From the NCBI GenBank assembly GCA_943371245.1, contig CALRTY020000005.1, positions 1-64,000 on the forward strand: a stretch of 64,000 nt of DNA. The letters run 5' to 3'. This DNA is from UBA5018 sp947463165. GTDB taxonomy: Bacteria > Cyanobacteriota > Cyanobacteriia > PCC-6307 > Cyanobiaceae. The position numbers and the translations under genes were made by a program. Positions 16,806 to 26,103 of this stretch are shown piece after piece. Each line of letters opens with the position of its first letter. The stretch's first letter is position 1. The notes beneath the pieces were generated by a model. That model searched no databases. It was not told where the DNA came from and saw only the letters and a program-made list of their open reading frames with translations.

Positions 16806-17099
16806 ATGGCCAACGAACTACTCAGCGCCGATCAAACCATTGCCCTGGCCACAGAGCTACCTGAATGGACACTATCAAATAGCAAGCTAAAGCGCGAGAT
16901 TAAATTTGCTGATTTTAATCAGGCATTTGGCTTTATGACGAGGGTGGCGCTAGTGGCTGAAACCATGGGCCATCATCCCGAGTGGAGCAATGTGTGGAAC
17001 CGGGTGGTAATTGAGCTCACCACCCATGATTTGGGCGGCCTGTCTGGCCTGGATGTAGTGCTGGCCAAGCGCATAGATGGTTTGGCTGCCAGCCACTGA
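16806..17099 (+). CDS. Pterin-4a-carbinolamine dehydratase
   Basis: A 97-residue protein of the PCD/DCoH family. The segment FNQAFGFMTRVALVAETMGHHPEWSNVWNRVVIELTTHDLGGLSGLD contains the active-site pattern H-H-P-x-[W/Y]...(16)...H-D with H74/H75-type residues. Such enzymes dehydrate 4a-hydroxytetrahydropterins and recycle pterin cofactors; in cyanobacteria lacking phenylalanine hydroxylase they may serve molybdopterin metabolism or be linked to Rubisco assembly. The ATG at 16806 matches the usual length; the frame is open upstream to 16740. Confidence 0.9.
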   Translation: MANELLSADQTIALATELPEWTLSNSKLKREIKFADFNQAFGFMTRVALVAETMGHHPEWSNVWNRVVIELTTHDLGGLSGLDVVLAKRIDGLAASH

Positions 17100-17129
17100 G
17101 GCAGCAACTGAGGCAGCCAAGTTAGCTGC

Positions 17130-19760
17130 CTAGGTTAGAACCGCTGATAGGGCCTGTTCACGCTGCTGAAAACGCAGACGGCTTTGGTCAGCATCTGTTG
17201 CCACATCCACAAAGATGGTGTGACCAGGGCTGAATTGGGCCGCCAGGATTCCCTTGGCGATGGGCGTTTCCAGTTCCCGCTGCACAGCTCGCTTCAAGGG
17301 GCGGGCGCCATAGACAGGGTCGTAGCCAACTCCTGCCAACCAATCAAGAGCAGCGTCATTTAGCTCAAGCCCCAGCTTGCGATCCTCTAAGCGCTGGCAC
17401 AGCCGCTTCACTTGCAACTCAACGATTTGGCGCAGTTCATCCTGCTTTAGGCTATGGAAGATGATCGTTTCATCGAGGCGATTAAGAAATTCGGGCCGGA
17501 AGTGGCCTCGCAGGGCATCGTTAACCCGCGCTTCCATCTCGGCATGACGAGCCGGATTACCCGCTAGATCGAGGATCGATTGACTGCCGATGTTACTGGT
17601 GAGGATCAGCACTGTATTAGTAAAGCTAACCGTGCGCCCCTGACCATCGGTAACCCGTCCATCATCGAGAATTTGCAACATCACATTGAATACATCCGGG
17701 TGAGCTTTCTCCACCTCATCGAATAGGATCACGGCATAGGGGCGGCGGCGAACGGCTTCGGTGAGTTGGCCACCTTCCTCATAACCTACATAGCCTGGAG
17801 GTGCACCAATGAGCCGGCTAACGGCATGTTTTTCCATGTATTCGCTCATATCGATACGCACCATCGCCTCTTCTGAATCAAATAACTCACTGGCCAGGGC
17901 CTTGGAGAGTTCAGTTTTGCCAACGCCCGTGGGACCGAGGAATAAGAAGGAGGCGATCGGACGATTTGGATCGCTGAGGCCGGCTCGTGAGCGCTGAATG
18001 GCATCGGCTACGGCGGTGACGGCCTGGCTCTGGCCAATGACGCGGCTATGTAGGTCATCCTCAAGGTGCAGCAGTTTGTCCATCTCACTTTGCACCAACC
18101 TGGCCACCGGAATACCGGTCCACTTGGCGATCACCTCAGCGATATCATCTTCCGTAACCTCTTCCCGCAACATAGATTTATCACCATTGCCAGCGGAAAG
18201 CTCAGCCTCCTTGCTGGCTAACTTTTTATGCAGATCCGCCAAGGTGCCATATTCTAGTTCAGCGGCTTTATTGAGATCGTAGCTGCGTTTTGCCTGCTCA
18301 ACTTGTAATTGCACCTGCTCAATTTCCTCCTTGAGGGAGCTGAGGGCATCGATGGCGCCCTTCTCCTGTTGCCACTGGGCGTTGAGACCACTCTGCTGTT
18401 CGCGCAGCTCGGCCAACTCCTTATCCAGCCGCTCCAGCCGATCACGGCTGGCGGGATCAGACTCCCGGGCCAGGGAGAGCTTTTCCATCTCCAACTGCAG
18501 GATGCGTCTATCGAGCTCATCAATCTGTTCCGGCTTGGAGGTGATCTCCATCTTTAATCGCGCGGCCGATTCATCCATCAGATCGATGGCTTTATCGGGC
18601 AAGAAGCGATCGGCGATATAGCGGCTAGATAGCATGGCGGCAGCAACTAAAGCATTGTCGGCGATGCGCACGCCATGGTGCACCTCATATCGCTCCTTGA
18701 GACCCCTAAGGATGGAGATTGTGTCTTCCACGGTGGGTTGATCAACAAACACCTGCTGGAAACGACGTTCCAGGGCTGGATCCTTTTCGATGTGTTGGCG
18801 ATGTTCATCCAAGGTGGTGGCACCGATGCAGCGCAGTTCACCGCGGGCGAGCATCGGCTTGAGCAGGTTGCTGGCATCCATGGCGCCACCGCTGGCACCG
18901 GCTCCCACCACAGTATGAATTTCGTCGATAAAAAGCACAATTTGCCCCTCAGAGGCGGTTACCTCCTTGAGCACCGCCTTGAGCCTTTCTTCAAACTCAC
19001 CGCGGTATTTGGCGCCGGCGATCAGGGCACCCATATCCAGGGCGATCAATTGACGATTTTGGAGGGCTTGGGGCACGTCACCATTGACGATCCTTTGGGC
19101 CAAACCTTCCACGATCGCCGTTTTACCCACCCCCGGTTCACCAATTAAGACGGGGTTATTTTTGGTGCGGCGGCTAAGGATTTGAATCGTGCGACGAATT
19201 TCCTCATCGCGGCCGATCACCGGATCGAGCTTGCCCTCCCGGGCGGCGGCGGTGAGATCGCGGCCGTACTTCTCCAGGGATTCGTAGGTGCCTTCTGGGT
19301 TTTGATCGGTCACGGTTTGACTGCCTCGAATGGCTGTGATCGCAGCTTTGAGTTTGTCTGCATCGCTGCCCTGCTGGGACAACAGAAGCTTGCCGCAGCG
19401 AGCGTCGCCCGCCAGAGCCAACAGCAGGTGCTCGATGGCGATGTAGCTGTCGCCATAGCCGCTTTTGATCTCAGTGGCCTGGTCAAAGACGGCATTGAGA
19501 CCCTTACCCAGGTAGACATTGTCTGGGGGGGCGCTGAGGCTGGGCAGAGAGGCGATCAAGGCCTCCAGCTTTTGGCTCAAGCCAGCCAGATTGACGCCGG
19601 CCTTGATCAGGATTCGCTCCGCCAGCCCCTGCTGCCCCAGCAGGGCTGCAAACAGGTGCTCGCTCTCCATCTGCTGCTGGCGCTTCTGCTGCGCCAGTTG
19701 CTGGGCGGCCACCACGGCGGCCCAGGCCTTTTCGGTGAACAGCTCAGCGGTGGGATGCAT
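17130..19760 (-). CDS. clpB: ClpB disaggregase (AAA+ chaperone)
   Basis: An 876-residue Hsp100 protein that pulls apart aggregated proteins with DnaK. The ATG at 19760 (MHPTAELFTEKAW) is chosen; the frame extends 24 codons further upstream without similarity. In order: N-domain repeats (1-150); first AAA module with GEPGVGKTAIVEGLAQR and FIDEIHT; the long coiled-coil M-domain typical of ClpB (about residues 400-530, LDRRILQLEMEKLSL... and RSYDLNKAAELEYGTL); second AAA module with GPTGVGKTELSKALA, YMEKHAVSRLIGAPPGYVGYEEGG and ILFDEVEKAHPDVFN; and the C-terminal D2 small domain. It is complete. Heat-shock control is expected but no element was identified. Confidence 0.97.
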   Translation of the reverse strand: MHPTAELFTEKAWAAVVAAQQLAQQKRQQQMESEHLFAALLGQQGLAERILIKAGVNLAGLSQKLEALIASLPSLSAPPDNVYLGKGLNAVFDQATEIKSGYGDSYIAIEHLLLALAGDARCGKLLLSQQGSDADKLKAAITAIRGSQTVTDQNPEGTYESLEKYGRDLTAAAREGKLDPVIGRDEEIRRTIQILSRRTKNNPVLIGEPGVGKTAIVEGLAQRIVNGDVPQALQNRQLIALDMGALIAGAKYRGEFEERLKAVLKEVTASEGQIVLFIDEIHTVVGAGASGGAMDASNLLKPMLARGELRCIGATTLDEHRQHIEKDPALERRFQQVFVDQPTVEDTISILRGLKERYEVHHGVRIADNALVAAAMLSSRYIADRFLPDKAIDLMDESAARLKMEITSKPEQIDELDRRILQLEMEKLSLARESDPASRDRLERLDKELAELREQQSGLNAQWQQEKGAIDALSSLKEEIEQVQLQVEQAKRSYDLNKAAELEYGTLADLHKKLASKEAELSAGNGDKSMLREEVTEDDIAEVIAKWTGIPVARLVQSEMDKLLHLEDDLHSRVIGQSQAVTAVADAIQRSRAGLSDPNRPIASFLFLGPTGVGKTELSKALASELFDSEEAMVRIDMSEYMEKHAVSRLIGAPPGYVGYEEGGQLTEAVRRRPYAVILFDEVEKAHPDVFNVMLQILDDGRVTDGQGRTVSFTNTVLILTSNIGSQSILDLAGNPARHAEMEARVNDALRGHFRPEFLNRLDETIIFHSLKQDELRQIVELQVKRLCQRLEDRKLGLELNDAALDWLAGVGYDPVYGARPLKRAVQRELETPIAKGILAAQFSPGHTIFVDVATDADQSRLRFQQREQALSAVLT

Positions 19761-20129
19761 GGGGAAGTCGGGGGAGTGGGGTGGCGCTGGCCCAACCGTA
19801 TGGAGAGCTTTCGCTGGCGGCGGCCGTAGCAACCGAACCCAGGCGTACGGCCATCACCGCCGTAGCAGCCATGCCGTACCGATCTAGGCGGAAATCCGCC
19901 CCAAGGGGCTGAGCTCGTGAGACATCCGTAGAACCCGGCAACTGAGGCTTCCCTGGGGATCCGCCAGAAACTGGAAAGCGCAAACAGAAGAGCACAAACT
20001 GGAAAGCGCAAACTGGAAAGCGCAGACCGCAAACAAGAATGCACAAATGGCCGCTGCCAGCTGAAGGCTGGGGATTGGCGGCTGAAGATTCAGCTACTGG
20101 ATTGGCGGCTGGAGATTCAGCTAAGGCGA
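19761..20129. other. Intergenic with short tandem repeats
   Basis: Upstream of clpB there is no gene. Tandem copies of CTGGAAAGCGCAAA lie at about 19968-20025, and paired copies of TTGGCGGCTG(A/G)AGATTCAGCTA lie at about 20077-20120. The clpB promoter should be within 19770-19960. Confidence 0.45.
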
Positions 20130-20456
20130 TCAGCGGCTGGTGGGCGGCAATTGAAATGAACCGCTGGCCTCTGCGCAGAGCTTGATCGGACAGCCATCCT
20201 TGCCGTAGATGGCATCGGCGGCAGATAGACAGCCCATGGCATTTTTGCCAGCCACCTGGGCGGGTGGAATGGGCCGAGGCTGGAGGATCTGTTGATCCTT
20301 GCGCACAATCAATGGGCACTGGCCCGCCAACCGCTGTTGAGCCGCCGCAGGCCCCGCCACAGCGAGCAACAGGGCCATAACCGCAAGGGCCCCTGGCTTG
20401 CTGGCAAGGGCGCGAACTCGGCGGCTTGGCATGGGGGATGCTGCTACGGCATTCAT
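20130..20456 (-). CDS. Small exported cysteine-containing protein
   Basis: A 108-residue protein with a clear signal peptide (basic RRVRALASKPG, hydrophobic ALAVMALLLAVAG, cleavage near AAAQQ). The mature part ends with GKNAMGCLSAADAIYGKDGCPIKLC, a pattern of closely spaced cysteines (GC...YGxDGCPxxLC) that I recall in short exported proteins of picocyanobacteria. It probably works in the periplasm or thylakoid lumen; function is unknown. Confidence 0.6.
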   Translation of the reverse strand: MNAVAASPMPSRRVRALASKPGALAVMALLLAVAGPAAAQQRLAGQCPLIVRKDQQILQPRPIPPAQVAGKNAMGCLSAADAIYGKDGCPIKLCAEASGSFQLPPTSR

Positions 20457-20683
20457 TCTGACGCCTGCTGCGATCGATGGTTCACCAGGGTGGATTGCTG
20501 GGCTGGGGTTGGGCTTTTAGGGGAACCGATACCTATTCATTTTTTGCATAATTTCTGTTGGCTGCCGGATTCACCCCGCTTCTCCCGCGCTGCTTTTGAC
20601 AGGTGACTGCTAAGGACAACGGTGCCAGGCCTTCAGTTGACAGCGCCAAGTATGTAGGCTGTCAGTACTAGCGATATCCACTT

Positions 20684-21691
20684 TTGGCAAACGCCCTCGT
20701 AGCAGGCAAGCATTTGTTTGCCGATGAGCTGTGGGCCAAATCACCACCGACTGATTCAGCGCAACAGGAGGGATACCCCCTGTTGCCTCATCTACTGGAT
20801 GTGGCCGCCGTAGGGGCCTGTCTGCTGGATGCGGTGCCATGCCCTGTAGCGCTGCCCATGGCGGAGGCTTGGATTGCTGCCCTGGTGGGCCTACACGATT
20901 TTGGCAAGGCCAGCCCTGGCTTCCAAATCAAGTTGGGTCGCAGCCACATTGGCGGTTATCGGCTGGAAAGGAACCAGCCCGATCGCCATGACATCAGTAC
21001 GGCGGGGCTGCTGGGCAATCTGCTCAAGCAGCAAGGATTAAGCCACACCACTGGCGCTTGCCTGAGCCACGCGGTGGCGGCTCACCACGGCCACCCATTC
21101 ACGAGTGACGAAATTGCCAAGGGCAACCGCTGGCAAGTGTCGGATACCTGGGCAGCAGCTCATCAATACCTTTTCCAAAGTGTGCTGTGCGGAACCGGCG
21201 CCACAGACTTACCGGATATGCCCTCTGATTCGGCGAAATGCTCAGCTTTTTTGCAGTGGTTGATGGGGCTTACCACCACGGCCGATTGGCTTGGCTCCAG
21301 TGAAGCCCTTTGCCGCTGGGACCGATTGGCGGAATGGGATGGAAATCCAAGCAACTGGTTCCAGCGTTCCCTAGGCCTGGCAAGGGACGCGGTAGCTGGG
21401 GCCGGCCTGCTTTCACCACATCTGCCGCCGGCAGCCGATGGCTACACGGCTGTTAAACGGGTGCTGGGTGCTGATCGCCAAGCCAGGCCATTGCAAGCAG
21501 CCATCGCCCACCTATTGGACGCCCTCCCCGATCAACCAGCTCTGATCGTGATAGAAGCGCCGATGGGGGAGGGTAAGACGGAAGCGGCTCTCAGTTGCGC
21601 TACGGGAAGCCGAGGGGTTTATGTAGCCATGCCCACCCAGGCGACCAGCAATGCGCTATTCCTGCGCTTGGCCAGATTCCTCGATGCTTGA
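20684..21691 (+). pseudogene. Truncated Cas3 (HD domain plus start of helicase)
   Basis: The 335 residues match the N-terminal part of HD-first Cas3 proteins of type I-E/I-F-like arrangement: WAKSP...LLPHLLDVAAVG, the HD motif GLHDFGKASPGFQIKL near residue 73, SHAVAAHHGHPF, and then helicase motif I EAPMGEGKTEAALSCA and motif Ia AMPTQATSNALFLRL. It stops at TGA 21691 before the DEAH box, so more than half of the helicase is missing. The I-G operon beside it has its own complete Cas3 with the opposite domain order, so this fragment belongs to a different, lost CRISPR system. The start (TTG at 20684 or nearby) is uncertain. A free HD nuclease function cannot be excluded. Confidence 0.75.
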
Positions 21692-21768
21692 GATTGCATT
21701 GCTGCCTCCAGAGATGCGGGGTGGGGCGAAGGGCAGTTTTTCAATCGGCAATAATGGCCAGCCATGGT

Positions 21769-23679
21769 TCATCCTCTTCTGAACGCACGGCCCATCGCCG
21801 TGGGGTGAATCGGCACTTGAACCGCTCGTAGTAGTAGATAGGGATCGCTTCCTGTAATGGCTGGCCAAGGCCAGCTCACCACCTCGGCGATGCGGAGGCG
21901 GTTCAGGGCAACCTCCATAGCAGCATCGGGCCGGCCGGCCAGTAACAACTCAGCCCAGCGGATACGGTCGCCTTTGATGGGAACGTGCTCAGCGAAGTGC
22001 CATTGATTGAGCAGCAAAGCCGCTAGATAATCTGCCGGCAGCCAAGGTCTTTGATCGTCGGGATCTGGTACAGGCGGCAGACCATCTCTATCGATCCAAC
22101 GCAGACCGGCCTCCAAGTCATCGACGATGGACTGATCGATCCGATTCTCCAAAAGCAACACCACATCAGCCAAGAAGGCATGGGGTTGTTTACTCGCCAA
22201 AGACAATCCCAAACGCCATTCCGGTCCATCCAGTTCGTGCGCTAGCAAGGCAAACCACTCTGGAGGCAGCTCTTTGCGGCCAAAACGGAAACGGTTCAGT
22301 TGTTTGTCACCGGCATTGAGATCTTCCTGTTGACGCCAGGAGACAAGATGGCGCAGCAACACCACAAAAGATCCACCACCGCCGGAGAGGGCCTCAAGTT
22401 CGGCCACCACGCGCTCAGCAGCATGGCGATAGCTGGCGGGCACAGAAGGATCAGCGGCACGCCAGCGAAGGATGTTGGCGAAGGCGGCGACAACTGCCAG
22501 AGCGTCCGTGCGATCGTCTCGTCCATCACCGAGGGGAAACAACTCGATCAAGGAGGGGATCTTGGTGCCCTGCCCGACGCGGGGCGGGAAGCTATAACGC
22601 GCGAATCCTGAGAGGGCCTGCTCCCTGCCAAGGCGGGAGGCGAAAAGGGCAAAGTCGGTGCCGGTAACGATTTGGCGTGGAAGGGGAAGCATGGCTGCAC
22701 GGCCCAGCGCCAGCCCCACCTCCTCCAGCGTGACTGGCTCCTCCCAGAGCGGACACCACAGCTCCTCAGAGCGCTGCCCTTTATTTTCCAGCCAACTGCT
22801 GGAGGGATGGCCAGCGGAGTTATGAGCCACCGCCAAAGTAAAACTGGCTTGGCGGGTTCCGCCCTGGCCCTGCTCATCTTGATTGGCGGTAAGGGCATAG
22901 CCTTGAAAGAAGGTCATGCCCTCCGCCAAAAGAATCAGATCAGCCGGATTAGCCTTGGTGCCTTGGGTGTCGGAGGTGGCAATTCGGTATCCCTGCTGCC
23001 CATCCCCGCGGCTGCCGGGGTCATAGATGAGGGTGTTGCCCTCAGCCATGAGGGAGCCTGTATCTCCGTTGCCAAAGATTGACGCCTGAAAGTGTTCTGC
23101 CCTGGCAATGGAGAGAGATTTCACGAACTGATCGCCGAAATCGACACCGATGAAACCAGCCGTGCCACCCAGTAAGGCGGGATAGCGGGCGATGGGTTTA
23201 CCTTTGGCGTCGGTGGTTGTGACGGCGCAGACCTTGAGCCAGGCGGAAAAGGCATCGTTGCCGGCTTCTCGGCTGAGGTGATCAAAGGCTTTCACCTTGT
23301 CATCACCCTTCACCTTGCCGCCATTGACGTAGGCGGGCATGACACGAGCGGCCACCGCAGCGACCTGTCGCAAGGCGCTAAAGCGCTCTCCATCGAGAGC
23401 GAGGATCGCCGCTGGAATCTCCCCATCCAGGAAGCCCTTTCCGGTCTTGGGCTTGTTCCAAGGCGTCAGACAAGGCGCCGAGTGATAAGCCTCAGCAAAG
23501 AAAGTCACCAGCTCCTGAGGGCTGATGGAGGCCTCCAGATGGAAACGACCTTCCCGCCAAAACCCACGGGCCTCTGAATCAATCTGGGCATTCACTACCT
23601 TGAGCAAACCAAGTGCACCGAGGTAGCTGGAGAGAGGACTTACCGTGAAAGCGGTTTGCATGGTTACCGGCTGCGTCAT
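21769..23679 (-). CDS. csx17: Csx17, type I-G large subunit (Cas8g)
   Basis: A 636-residue protein, last gene of the cas3-csb1-csb2-csx17 operon. It starts (M)QTAFTVSPLSSYLGALGLLKVV, matching the L-x-x-Y-L-x-x-L-G-[I/L]-[L/F]-[R/K] opening of Csx17, and later has GFIGVDFGDQFVKSLSIARAEHFQASIFGNGDTG, the glycine-rich segment of the family. Csx17 acts as the large subunit of the I-G (former I-U) Cascade, recognising the PAM and bringing in Cas3. It is somewhat shorter than the usual 700 or so residues. The start overlaps the end of csb2 by 4 bp (ATGA type), implying coupled translation. Confidence 0.85.
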   Translation of the reverse strand: MTQPVTMQTAFTVSPLSSYLGALGLLKVVNAQIDSEARGFWREGRFHLEASISPQELVTFFAEAYHSAPCLTPWNKPKTGKGFLDGEIPAAILALDGERFSALRQVAAVAARVMPAYVNGGKVKGDDKVKAFDHLSREAGNDAFSAWLKVCAVTTTDAKGKPIARYPALLGGTAGFIGVDFGDQFVKSLSIARAEHFQASIFGNGDTGSLMAEGNTLIYDPGSRGDGQQGYRIATSDTQGTKANPADLILLAEGMTFFQGYALTANQDEQGQGGTRQASFTLAVAHNSAGHPSSSWLENKGQRSEELWCPLWEEPVTLEEVGLALGRAAMLPLPRQIVTGTDFALFASRLGREQALSGFARYSFPPRVGQGTKIPSLIELFPLGDGRDDRTDALAVVAAFANILRWRAADPSVPASYRHAAERVVAELEALSGGGGSFVVLLRHLVSWRQQEDLNAGDKQLNRFRFGRKELPPEWFALLAHELDGPEWRLGLSLASKQPHAFLADVVLLLENRIDQSIVDDLEAGLRWIDRDGLPPVPDPDDQRPWLPADYLAALLLNQWHFAEHVPIKGDRIRWAELLLAGRPDAAMEVALNRLRIAEVVSWPWPAITGSDPYLLLRAVQVPIHPTAMGRAFRRG

Positions 23680-25097
23680 GCCACTGCTTCCAGGCGGCCG
23701 GCGCCGAAGTGCCTTCCCCAGCCCACTCCAAGCAAGGGCAAGGGCCGCTCGGCTTCCAGACTCAAGTGGTAGCCAAGGGAAGAAGCGGCTTTGCGCTCTC
23801 CACGGCCAAACAGTTGATTCTCATCCACTACATCCACCACTTGAGCGGTGATACGCCCATGGGTGGGGTGATCGACGCCGACAGATTCCTCCTGCTCCTG
23901 CCAGTGGAAGGACGAAGCAGTCAATTTTCCCTGCTCTCCAAGGCCCCAGAGCAGGGACTGGATCGCCTGAGCAGCAGGGGTGCGTTGAAGCTTGCCGGGC
24001 CTAGGGGTGGTGTAGAGAAGCATGGGGGTAGCAGTGCGTAGCTTTCTATCTGTGGCGATAGGCGTTGCATCCAGCCGCATCAGCCGCAGGGGCACCTGCA
24101 CACCGCCCCTTCCGTAAAGACATTGAAGGGCGCGCAGGGCCTCCACCTCGCTCTCGCAGAACGGCTGGGGACTGAGCACCTCAAGGAGCGTGAGGGAGCC
24201 ATCCTGGCTCTCCCAGCGATACCAAGCTCGCTGATCTTCCGGGAGCGGCTGTCCGCCGACTTGACCAGAGAAGAGGGAAGAGGTTGGAGCTCGCTGGAGC
24301 AGGGCGCGATGCAATCGATCGGTCCAAGCGATTCCAGCCCCCGCTGGCAGGGGATAGGGAGAGAGGAAGGCAAAAAGAGCTCGATTGGCCTGGCGGGGTC
24401 GCGATCCACCGGCCAAGGCGGTTAGGCGTTGAGGCTCGTAGCGGTAGCTGATCCACTGCTGGCCGGGTGGAGCCGATAGGCCGTCATTACGGGCTTGCTG
24501 GGGGTTGGTGAGCAGGCCACCCACGGCGCCATCGGTGGCACAACAGAGAACCGTGAGGGTGCCGTTCGGATCAGGGGTGCAATTGGGCACCGGCATGGAG
24601 GGCACCACCTGCCAGATCGCGGGGTATTCAGCCCTGCCGAGATATACCAATCCAGCCAGGCAAGCGGAGAGCAGGCGTTCCTGCTCTGCGGAGAGATCCA
24701 CCGGCCAAGCCACATGAAGGGCGGCGCCACTGCCTAGTTGAAGATAGGAATCAATGAAAGAACGGCGTTTACCCTGGGCGTGGCTATACCCCTTGGTTTC
24801 AAGGGGCGGAACAGGCTCGCAGCCATAGGCTGGCCGAAAGCCACGGATTTGGCCGTATTCCCCATAGGGCAGGTGGTAACTCGGATGATGCTGGGAGAGC
24901 ATCCCGACCAGTTCAACGAGACCATCGGGGAGTTGCTCTGGAACACCGCTGAGGGCAAAACCACCTGACAAGACAGCCCGCAGCAGCCGCCAGGGAGAGG
25001 GTGGATATTCCACCTGCCCCTCATATTCACTGCGGCCCCAAGGGGTCGCGCCATAACGACCGGAGAGGAGGGTGATGCGAAGAATTGCGGCCATCAA
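23676..25097 (-). CDS. csb2: Csb2, Cas5-Cas6 fusion of the type I-G system
   Basis: A 473-residue protein of the GSU0054/Csb2 family. The N-terminal Cas5-like RAMP starts ILRITLLSGRYGATPWGRSEYEGQVEYPPSPWRLLRAVLSG, the family signature. The C-terminal half is a Cas6-like RAMP with GYHLSLEAERPLPLLGVGWGRHFGAGRL, a glycine-rich loop. In this subtype the protein both caps the crRNA 5' end (Cas5 role) and processes pre-crRNA (Cas6 role), cutting below the 8-bp hairpin of the array repeat at 30337-31834. It overlaps csb1 by 4 bp and csx17 by 4 bp. Confidence 0.9.
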   Translation of the reverse strand: MMAAILRITLLSGRYGATPWGRSEYEGQVEYPPSPWRLLRAVLSGGFALSGVPEQLPDGLVELVGMLSQHHPSYHLPYGEYGQIRGFRPAYGCEPVPPLETKGYSHAQGKRRSFIDSYLQLGSGAALHVAWPVDLSAEQERLLSACLAGLVYLGRAEYPAIWQVVPSMPVPNCTPDPNGTLTVLCCATDGAVGGLLTNPQQARNDGLSAPPGQQWISYRYEPQRLTALAGGSRPRQANRALFAFLSPYPLPAGAGIAWTDRLHRALLQRAPTSSLFSGQVGGQPLPEDQRAWYRWESQDGSLTLLEVLSPQPFCESEVEALRALQCLYGRGGVQVPLRLMRLDATPIATDRKLRTATPMLLYTTPRPGKLQRTPAAQAIQSLLWGLGEQGKLTASSFHWQEQEESVGVDHPTHGRITAQVVDVVDENQLFGRGERKAASSLGYHLSLEAERPLPLLGVGWGRHFGAGRLEAVA

Positions 25098-26098
25098 TCC
25101 GATGCCTCTTCTTCATTTGCAGCAGCCACGTCAGCGGTGGCTTTGCCCTTTCGCGCCTTCTCCTTGGCGGCTCCAAGGGTGAGGCTGAAAACAGTCACCG
25201 GAGGATCGACGAACAAAGACTGGGCCTGACAATCTGCTAACCGCTGTTGGAGGTCTTGGAAAAGTGCATCAACGTTAGTGAGTTCCGGCGGCAGCTGTTT
25301 GGCTTGGAAGATGCAATGGGCGCGTAGATCTAACGGAGCGGCCAAAAGGGAGGCCAGCTTGTAGTAGGCAAGTGAGCGCAGCAGCTCTTTAGCGGCATCG
25401 GGTAAGGGGAGGCGAGAAATCCGGTTTTCAGCGAAATAAATCGCCAGTTCGATTCGCTCCGCAATAAAAGCCTGATGTCGATAGGGGATGTAACCGGCGC
25501 CCACTTCCGCTGCTGTGGCTTTGGCACCAACCAAGGCCTCCACATCAAAGCCTTCACCTGAGGGGAAGAGGGGATCTTTTGCCACGCCGCCATCACTAAT
25601 TGCCTGGGCTCCCGTCGCGACCACTTCAGCCGAGAGCAGGCGGGGAGTTTTGGCGACATTGGGATCCAATCCAGCGAGCTGGCTATAGAACACGCCATGG
25701 AGCAGGGAGTTCGGGCAGCGACGGAAGGTCGCGGCGGCAATGCCGTTGTGGAGGATGTCGCTGGCGAGGGCTTCTTGAAAGGTCTTGAGTTCTTTGGCTT
25801 TACAAAACCAACCGGACGCTAGCCGATGCGGTAGCTCCAAACTGCTGGTGGTGCGAGTACGACCGGCGGGGTCCGTGATCGTGAGCCGCACGTAGGGCAT
25901 GGGCTCCAAACCGTCGATCACCTCACCGGGCTGTTTGACCAGAGTGGCTTCGATGTGATTGGCAAGAGACTGAACGGAGTCAACAATGACGAGGTTTTTG
26001 CCTGTGCTCGCGTCCCTGACGACGCTGTGGCCGACATCGACAAAGCCCGCTGGCACAAAAGTGGGCAGAAGGGAGGTGAGTTCGAGATTCAGATGCAT
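25094..26098 (-). CDS. csb1: Csb1, Cas7 backbone subunit of type I-G
   Basis: A 334-residue protein of the GSU0053/Csb1 family, the Cas7-type RAMP that polymerises along the crRNA spacer. Diagnostic stretches are VIVDSVQSLANHIEATL near residues 37-53, RLTITDPAGR, ELPHRLASGWF, and GLDPNVAKTPRLLSAEVVATGA. The C-terminus is Lys/Ala/Glu-rich (KEKARKGKATADVAAANEEEASD). It starts five bases after the stop of cas3 and its stop overlaps the csb2 start. Confidence 0.9.
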   Translation of the reverse strand: MHLNLELTSLLPTFVPAGFVDVGHSVVRDASTGKNLVIVDSVQSLANHIEATLVKQPGEVIDGLEPMPYVRLTITDPAGRTRTTSSLELPHRLASGWFCKAKELKTFQEALASDILHNGIAAATFRRCPNSLLHGVFYSQLAGLDPNVAKTPRLLSAEVVATGAQAISDGGVAKDPLFPSGEGFDVEALVGAKATAAEVGAGYIPYRHQAFIAERIELAIYFAENRISRLPLPDAAKELLRSLAYYKLASLLAAPLDLRAHCIFQAKQLPPELTNVDALFQDLQQRLADCQAQSLFVDPPVTVFSLTLGAAKEKARKGKATADVAAANEEEASD

Positions 26099-26103
26099 GG
26101 TGT

